From: Allium sativum
Lineage: Eukaryota; Streptophyta; Magnoliopsida; Asparagales; Amaryllidaceae
Length of the DNA stretch: 64,000 nt
NCBI GenBank assembly: GCA_030737875.1
Contig: CM060912.1
Location: 204,613,231 to 204,677,230, forward strand
Reading direction: 5' to 3'
Below are positions 56,358-64,000 of this stretch, piece by piece. A program made the position numbers and the translations under genes. The notes under the pieces are model-generated. The model worked only from the letters and a program-made list of their open reading frames with translations, was not told the DNA's origin and did no database searches. Position 1 is the first letter of the stretch. Every line of letters starts with the position of its first letter.

Positions 56358-57644
56358 TTTATGGTGGAACTCTACCACCGTTGCTAGCAAAATATGGAGA
56401 TAAATTTGCTACTTGGTTTTGCTGGTTAGCATGTCGTCTGTGTCTCCTTCTAGTCGTCCACCAAATTCATGTGATTGAGTCTTTAGAAAGCCCGATATGG
56501 TTTGTAAGTGTTGTGCCTTTATGGGTAGGAATCACGAAGTGAGTTATGTTAATACCTATAATTTTTTCTACGGGTTGAAGTAAGCTTGGATGTCATCTAC
56601 ACATGTAAAATTTCTTGCTGGGTTGTTGTTGTTACTGCATCTTCTTCTGTTGTTGTGGCCTTTAGTGAGTTATGTTATTGTTACAACAACTTATGTTGTA
56701 TGTTAGTTCTCTAATTGTTATCGGGAAATGCGGATTAAGGATCTTAAGGAAAAATTAACAATAGAGGGGGTGATGCAGATTTCTTTTCAATGCAATTTTC
56801 AAATTACAATCCTCAATTTCACAGGCCATGAGTTACACCCACCTATTTCTGGAGTACAGTGAGACTCAATTGATTTACGGGCTACAACGACATCTTTTTA
56901 GTATCAATGTTGGAAGGAAGACTCGATAGAACACTGATCTTCTAATCTTTGATTATAGAAACTCCTGTCACTCTGAATAACACTTGAATCTTTGAGAGAG
57001 GATGATAGAGAATCAAACTAAAATTGAATTGGTATAGTTCATTTTGAAATTTGGCATAGTTAGATTATAGAAGTTTGAAATTTTAAGAGTAAAAGTGCAT
57101 AAGAGAAAGGAGATAAGAAGATAAATGAAGTTAGTTATAAAATTCTGAATTTAGAAGCCTAGTTTTAGTGTTTTAACAGTCGTATCCTTTCACGAAAGGA
57201 ATTAACTAATAGACATAACTTTTTAAATTTGAATTAAAAAATTAATGGTTATCATGTCCGCATGGGGGGTAGCATACGTCGACATGCCTTAGGGAAAATT
57301 TGAAATTTTAATTTTTTTGAAAACAATATAAATGATGTAGAAATTAGTCAAGGTATTTCTAGAGTTTAAACATACAATCATTCTTCATAATAAAATAGTA
57401 TAATAGACTATAAATATAATTTCAAAACATATGTTTATAATATATAAAATGATTTTCTAAAACTTATATAAATCTATAAATATAACTATTATAAGAAATG
57501 TTTTAAAACTAAAGATATATAAAATTATAACTATGAATATAAAATACAAGTAAGTATATATTTAAATTGGTTAAAAACTAAAATACAAATAATCAAATCT
57601 AAAGTATTCAAATTAGGAATTAAATTTAAAAACCAATCAATCTA

Positions 57645-57687
<43 letters not shown>

Positions 57688-58136
57688 AATTTTTATATCA
57701 ATTTGAAAATAAGAGATAAGAAGATTTAAAATGATATGAGATACAAAAATAGAAATTTAGTGTTATAATGGAGTTTTAACAAAAGTTATAGACTCTATAA
57801 CTCATCCTATTTTCTTGAACTCTTCAACTCTTGTTATTCATGAGTCTTCAGTCTTGAACTTTTCTTCTTTGAAACCTTTAATCTTGAATCTTAAAACCTA
57901 TACAGTCTTCAAATAAATACCTGTATATTATTCCTACATATACAATTATATATATATATGTATACATATATATATATTTACACATATGTAAATATATATA
58001 TTTATATGCAATAATGTTAGTATGTATTTTATAATAATAATAATAATAACTAAAACAAGGTTGTTGTCATTAGAACCATCATCAACGTCATCTTAGTCCC
58101 AAATAATATCCCATTTTTTAACGTTGACAACCTTTG
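56358..58136. other. Unassigned AT-rich flank
   Basis: No gene recognised. (AT)n tracts lie at 57643-57682 and 57945-57990, (AAT)n near 58030. The first 400 bp continue the sequence left of 16574 and are less AT-rich, but I could not identify a protein in any frame. Confidence 0.5.
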
Positions 58137-58375
58137 TGATACACCCCACATTTTTAGGATAATAAAAATAAGAGTAAATTAATTAAACATTCATAATTAA
58201 GAGAAACGGACTACGCCATTTCGGTCAACTCGGAATTCTGGTCAAAATAGACACTTGATATGCATAAATCGGACACTATATGAAGAAGTTATTAAGGTTT
58301 GAAGTTTGTATACGCGCAAAAGAATTATGTATATATATAGGGTCCAGAAAATCAAATGTTTAGTTCGAATTTTGG

Positions 58376-58465
58376 GGCGAGCGGGAAGATTCCCGCCTAT
58401 GGGAGTCGACCCCATGAAGGAGGGGTCGACACCACCAAAGGGGGGTCGACCCCTCCTGCCAGATC
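58376..58465. repeat. GTCGAC palindromes in U3 of the 58-kb LTR
   Basis: GCGGGAAGATTCCCGC, then GGGAGTCGACCCC, GGGGTCGACACC and GGGGGGTCGACCCCTCC. They lie 65-150 bp upstream of the TATA box. Confidence 0.9.
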
Positions 58466-58527
58466 CGAGGCAGAATTTTGATTTCTGAAGTGGGCACCTT
58501 TCTTGACCAAATTCATTGATTCTAGGC

Positions 58528-58535
58528 TATAAATA
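58528..58535 (+). promoter_or_regulatory. TATA box of the 58-kb LTR
   Basis: TATAAATA in GGCTATAAATAGGACCC. Confidence 0.65.
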
Positions 58536-59342
58536 GGACCCTAAACCCATGGTTTTATTCATCTAATTCAATGGCGACGACGAAGTGCTGCTCCAACGTA
58601 ATTTGTTCTTGCCTTTTCTTCTTTAGCAAACAAAAGCTAGACTGATTCAGAAATCTGTGATTCGACCTCGGCAATTATTCTTCTATTTCTTAGATCTTAT
58701 CGAAGTAAGGTAATTCCTAAATCTGGTCTATTTTTAAATTCCTTCTCTTTTCTTCCCTTTTTCTTTTAGTAAAAATATTGTAAATCCATGGTTGTTTGGT
58801 TCTGAATCCAATTAGGGGAAAAACCGTGGAGGGATAGATCTAGACCAGATCCAGGATTTGGAAAGCTTACGAGGTGAGTGGATTTAAGCTATACAGTTTA
58901 GATAAGAATATGTTATCGTTTACCATTCCCCTATATGTATAATTGAAATGCAATATGTTGAGAATTGTAACATATGTTAATAATGCCTAAATTGATGGGT
59001 ACGAAGTAGGAATAATTAATATGCTAAATATTAATTTGTTGGGATATGAACTTGTCAAATCTTGTATAGTAATTATCCTTAAATTTCATGTCAATTTGTG
59101 TAAATTTTGTACCCAGGCCATTAACTGTAAGAATTGAGAAATGTACATATAGGTTTATGTGATTTAAACAATTATCTGATTAATTGATTTCATGTTAGGA
59201 AGGAATTGATTACATGTAGAGAATTATAATAGGCCTGATACGATCACATGTGAATTATAAATTATAATGGATTGGAAGAAATAAACATGCCTAGACTGTA
59301 GATGGTTTACGATAAATAAGAAATTTAACCGCTCTTAGACAC

Positions 59343-59551
59343 GAGGTTAGATTTCACTTGTGATAGAAGTCTTCCCAGAACTGCCCGGCATATCCAACAT
59401 TCACAAGTGGTAAATCTAATGTGAGGGTCCAAGTAAAAAAAATAAAAACATGTAATGGTTCTATGACACGAGGTTAAGTCAACTTGTGGTAGATGTCTGC
59501 CCGGACCCGCCCGGCAAATCCAGCGTCCACGAGTGTAGGCTTAATGTGAGT
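59343..59551 (+). repeat. Paired hairpin module in the 58-kb LTR
   Basis: Unit 1 (59343-59426): TTAGATTT/AAATCTAA and CACTTGTGA/TCACAAGTG, both perfect. Unit 2 (59469-59551): TTAAG/CTTAA and ACTTGTGG/CCACGAGT with one G-T pair. The apical segment CTGCCCGGACCCGCCCGGCA is conserved with the Tekay modules although the stems differ. Confidence 0.85.
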
Positions 59552-62256
59552 GGTCTAGTGCTTATATATGTATATATATATGTATGTACATATGTATGTA
59601 TGTATATATAAAAAAGATATGAATAAATGACAATAATGGTAATTAAATGCCTAACTAAGAAACTAAGAAAGGAAGCGATGTAATGAACCGAGTTAGTGTG
59701 ATGCGAAGGAAAAGTGATGTATTTCCCTAAGTAACCTATTTTTGAGATCGTTGTTGCAGGTAAACACAGTAAATAAAGTAATAAAAGTAAAGAAAGTACT
59801 TGCTACCACAGATTTAGATGGGAATACGTTATGAAAATAAATCATTGATTCCTTCTATCAAACTGATAAGGTGCACAAAGTAGTTTCCTTAAAATAATAA
59901 GGAATATATATTACAGTGAATAAAGAATAATTGTTTACAATATTAAATGGTTTAAAAGGGGAACGATAATCACCTATTATAAATAAATAACATTAATGAA
60001 AATGTTGTATAATAGGTAGACTTGTCCTAGGGACAAGTGAAGATTATAACTAAGGTTATAATAAACTAATAAGGAAACTGGATAACTGGTGAAATGAGAT
60101 AAGGGGCACTTTATTGTAAATTAAGTAATCAGTAAATGGGGAAAGCCGAAAACCAGTTGAGAAAAGGGGGAAAATTTATGAAATATAAGAAGTTGTACTT
60201 AATTATAAATTAAGTAAGATGTAAACCTTGAAATCTGAAACCCGTTGATAAAAATAACATATTTAGACTTGTCCTAGGGACAAGAGGAAATTATAACATA
60301 GGTTATAATAAAATGGGTAGAGAATCTTATTGATAGGCCTTAGTTAAGATAACTAAGTTAATAAGTAAACAACGATAAGTTGTAGTAATGGCGTAAAATG
60401 GAATTATGATTAAATGAGAAAGAATGAGGAAAACTTATGAAATAAGTCATATTTAATCATAAATAATGGTTGACATGTTAAACAAGTAAACATGTTAGTT
60501 GGATGTACTTAATTTCATATTAAGTAGAACATATTATTGTAACGATAAAATCAGACAAGAATATAAAGGAATTGTGGATTATATACCTCGGGCCAATATC
60601 TAGAGAATAACATGTTGTGAGCATATTAATAAACTTAAATAGGTTAAGTTATATAACCAAAATTAATAAGCAAGAGGAACTTGGTAACTTGATTAAGAAT
60701 TCAATATGAATGGGAATAACCAAGTTAAATGGAAACCTGGTGAGGTAAGGCAAGCACGTAAAAGAATGTTTAGACATAGGGTTTAACAACATATTAAAGT
60801 GAGGCGCTTGGACGAGTCCGCACGTTTTAGGGTGAATAACCCAATGGGGTAGATCATCGTGGTGTTATAAGGCACCAGGGGAGCGCACATTCATCTGATT
60901 GTTCTGACGGCTCCAAAGGACTGTAGGGGAAGCACGCGGCTTCCTGAGGTACGTAAGTTACTCCTAGTAGTCCTTTGTGCTGTGGCAGATGTTTGGGTTG
61001 TGCTCGCAGAGGTTGGGTCTGCGTGTAACTACTAGGCGGGTGGGCCTTGACTGCAGAAGTAGCTATGCAGTCGAATGTTGTGACGCGGTGACACCAGGGT
61101 GATTCGGTAGTTGCCTCAATAGGGAGGCGAAGGGTCATGACCAACAAGGATAGTAGATCGTCGGATACCCATCATCGGTAGCCAAGTGAGATGAAAAAAG
61201 ACTAGAGCTAAAACCAATAGACCATTTACATTTCACTATCGGGGTACGGTGATTGAGGGAAGACGCCAAATGGATGTTTTGATTGTTTTTCTTAAGGGCG
61301 GTCATTTAGCTCTTGTAGTCTTTACTAGTTGAGGGAGGGGCCGAGGTGGTGCCATAGCCACCATGAAAACAGATCCTAGGAATATTTATATATAGAGGCA
61401 CTTAAAGACGAACCTGTACAGATATGGAAAAGCTCCCGACCAATTTCCGTGTTTCTTGTATCGCCCTGTCATGGGACTCAGTGCACATTAGAGGGTGTGC
61501 GGTTATGGCATCGAACTACAATTGACGATACGTATGTGGGGTAACCTAAATACATGCATGTAGGCTCTAGGTGGTGTATCGTAGACTTGAGGGCATTACT
61601 CTAGTATGGAGTCTGATTCAATCGAAGGTGGGAATCTGAACGCTCACGTAGCATAATAATGATAGATATATGCGGAACGTAACATTGTTATATTGAGATA
61701 TGTACGTCACTACGGCGTAGGATGAGGGACTGCGTATATTTCGTTGGTGTTACGGTGGAGACCGTGCGAGTGGGGTACCATTAGGTGTACCCTAGTGTTG
61801 GGGGTAACTGCATATATTGTATTAGGTAAATAAACTAGGAAGTAAATGGGTGCGAATTGTGTGTAAGCCTTAAGTGCTGTTAATCTAAGTAACCTAATAA
61901 ATAAGAAAATATGATTGGATGGTATATGTAGGATTATCCAAAAGTGTATAATTTAAATCTAGTCACCAGAACTTGTGTTCTGACCCCCTCCTCATAACAT
62001 ACTCGCAGGTTAGATTTGTGGTAGAGGCATGCGACACTGTAGATAGACTTGGATACTGTTTAGGCAGTATTATTAATACAGTAAGGCTATTTTTTGATTA
62101 TATTATATTTTATCCATTTCGCTGTGAGATATTTTCTCAGCTCTGACATGTTTTTGTCTCTGTCTTTTCTGTGGGATACCAGAGAAAACCAATCCGAGTT
62201 TCGATAGATTGGAATTAAAAAAAAAGTCGGTCTGTCGGAATTCAGGTTGTTACGTC

Positions 62257-62268
62257 TGATATCAGAGC
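62257..62268 (+). other. Primer binding site after the 58-kb LTR
   Basis: TGATATCAGAGC, one mismatch to TGGTATCAGAGC. Confidence 0.8.
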
Positions 62269-62616
62269 TTAGGTTTAGGATTCCTGTATAAATAATGAGT
62301 GAACGTATTTGTATTTTTTTAAAAATATAAATGTATAATATATATACCTGAAACCATAGAGGAACCCACTAAATAGAAAGAGTATAATATGGTAAGAAAC
62401 GGGATGTTTGTTTTGTACACTAAAGGAATAAATAAAGAAACATGAGACCCTTAGGTAATTTGGGTGGAGAGTGTACAATGTACTTTTTAGGAAGGAAAGT
62501 GAATCCCATATGGTTAGTATTTTGGGTTAGTGGGTTTGAAAACCTTATAACTTAAAAAAGGTTAAAAAGAGGAAAATGGATTTAGAATATATATAGTTGA
62601 GAAAATTGACCTTCGG
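62269..62616 (+). other. Internal leader of the 58-kb element
   Basis: About 350 bp of non-coding leader before the X4 insertion; gag is not reached. Confidence 0.6.
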
Positions 62617-64000
62617 TGTAACAACCCATGATTTTCCTTATAATTAAAATTTACTTTTGGTATAAATAAATTTAACAAGGATGGTTAAAATGTAAATTTT
62701 GGGATTTTGAGAATAATAAATTTTTGAATTGAACATATATATAACTTAATTTAGCTTATATTAGTAAATGTTGAGTTTTGAATTTATATTAGTGTAATAG
62801 AATGAGATTTGAGTTATTTGGTTTACAAAGAGGATCCAGACATTACATGGTCATTTGTCAAATGTGGGAGTTTAACTACTTGTAATATATTTATAAAGTT
62901 GATTGAAAAAAAAATTATTTTTATGATTATGGATAATGAAATAAACTACATTAATATAAATGAAATTCTAGGTTAGTTTATATCGATAAAGAATTAAGAT
63001 TTTGAATTTAAATATTTATGAATCCAAATGGAATTTGTATTATTTAATTTATAACTGGAATTGAAATTTTATTTGTAAATAAGTGCATTTTGGAACTTAA
63101 AATATGTGAAATCGATTTATAAAAAATTCATTTAAGTTATAATTGGATTTAAATGGAATTTAATGAATATTTAAAATGAATTACAACAGTTAAATGAATA
63201 ATTGAATATTTTATTAATTAATTAACTGTGAAATTTAACTGTTTTGGCAACTGTCTCGGAATTCGACGAAACCAGTTTTATTGGATCCGGAATGGTGAAT
63301 TATTGTGCGGTTTCAATTTGTGTTATAATCAGACTTGTAATTTGATCGTATGGGATAAAACGTGAAAGGAATTAATATAATTGGATAAGTGTTAGTTCTC
63401 CCATTGGGCCTCCTATATATGTATAAACTTAAGTTCTTTCCTACCTCACCAGCCCATTTTTATTCACGCATATTTTTCCATCTACTTGCTTCTGTTTCTA
63501 ATGGTTGAAACGAAGATTCAAACCCTAGTTTAAAAATAAAAATTCATGCTTCAAAATCAAATCTCCTTAAACCCTAACAAATTAAAAAATCGAAGGCCTC
63601 GATAATACGAAGCTATGGGTACCCACTATTTCGACATGTAGTGAGTAGTTTCGCCAGAATTCGCAGTCAAAGGTCTAATATCGCGAAACCCAAGGAATCG
63701 ATTTGGGCGTTTCTGAATTAGGGCTTAATCGCAAAATTAGTGGTATGGGTATTGTAGAGATCGATGATACGAGCTTTTTGGAGGTGGTCGGAGGGTCTAT
63801 TGTCATGTGGATCATCGGAATTTGGTCGAGGAAGGTCAGAAAACGTGTTCGTTTGGTTCGACGGTGGCGGCTCCATGGTTGACCGGAGGTGATGATTCCA
63901 ACATCGGCGGGTGCGGCTCGGAATGTGCTTCGATTCCATGGTGGTCTTGAGAATTCTGGTGGTCGAAATCCGAGGATGGAGGCGGTCAAAGATCACGGTC
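62617..64000 (+). mobile_element. Family X LTR copy X4, 5' part
   Basis: Starts TGTAACAACCCATGATTTTC like X2 and reversed X3. The block at 63252-63330 (AATTCGACGAAACCAGTTTT) is the family U3 repeat. A TATA-like TATATATGTATAAA lies at 63415-63428. It runs off the window, so no TSD can be checked. The Arg/Pro-rich minus-strand ORFs at 63675-63996 are antisense to the presumed leader. Confidence 0.8.

Larger units (their letters stand above)
58137..62254 (+). mobile_element. Diverged Tekay-like LTR
   Basis: Starts TGATACACCCCACA and ends GTTGTTACG, just before a Met-tRNA primer site, so it is a 5' LTR of about 4.1 kb. Similarity to the 40-kb LTR is clear in the first ~200 bp (GAATTCTGGTCAAAATAGAC, TATGAAGAAGTTAT), in the GTCGAC palindromes and in the hairpin module, but the middle is different. 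Internal ~240-bp repeats carry CTTGTCCTAGGGACAAG at about 60023 and 60268. No coding region. Confidence 0.8.

Overview
The window is plant nuclear DNA made almost entirely of nested LTR retrotransposons. I see no intact host gene, tRNA or rRNA. The plant assignment rests on element types: a SIRE/Maximus-type Ty1/copia element with extra ORFs after pol, a Tat-lineage Ty3/gypsy element with a second RNase H and an antisense ORF, and Tekay/Del-type chromoviruses with a chromodomain. AT-rich spacers and plant-type MITE ends agree. I cannot name the species; an angiosperm is the safe statement.

Layout. (1) 1-11914 is the 3' part of a giant-LTR copy (family X, copy X1), split by a minus-strand SIRE-like copia element at 99-10395 with a perfect GGAAA target-site duplication (TSD). 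(2) 11915-16574 is older sequence: a decayed SIRE-like LTR, a second LTR remnant, a CACTA-like remnant and a 346-bp Tourist-like MITE. (3) 16580-56352 is one minus-strand Tat element (TSD GGCAG). It is about 14.3 kb itself but stretched to 39.8 kb by insertions. In its 3' UTR sits X2, an apparent solo LTR of family X (18118-32515, TSD CCCGA). X2 carries a ~2.15-kb tandem duplication and a second solo LTR in opposite orientation, X3 (23855-29589, TSD TTTGT). In the Tat pol, between the two RNase H domains, sits a plus-strand Tekay-type chromovirus (40086-51157, TSD ATGTC). (4) 56358-58136 is unassigned AT-rich DNA. (5) 58137-62254 is a diverged Tekay-like LTR followed by its primer binding site; its internal region is cut at 62617 by X4, another family X LTR that runs off the window.

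Insertion order from nesting: Tat, then X2 and Tekay, then X3 into X2; SIRE came after X1; X4 came after the 58-kb LTR. All coding regions carry stops or frameshifts. The copia reverse transcriptase has also lost its first catalytic aspartate.

The most interesting content is non-coding structure in the LTRs. First, in four LTR sets (copia, Tat, Tekay and the 58-kb LTR), GC-rich palindromes built on TCGA half-sites lie in U3 roughly 65-370 bp upstream of a TATA box; a further GTCGAC cluster lies upstream of the copia downstream ORF. Second, a tandem pair of ~85-nt hairpins occurs in every Tekay-like LTR, and its stems change in a compensatory way between copies around a conserved apical segment. 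Third, one U5-proximal motif is shared by copia and gypsy LTRs. Fourth, family X LTRs carry a ~46-nt hairpin repeated eight times. Divergences quoted are counts by eye over short stretches, not alignments.
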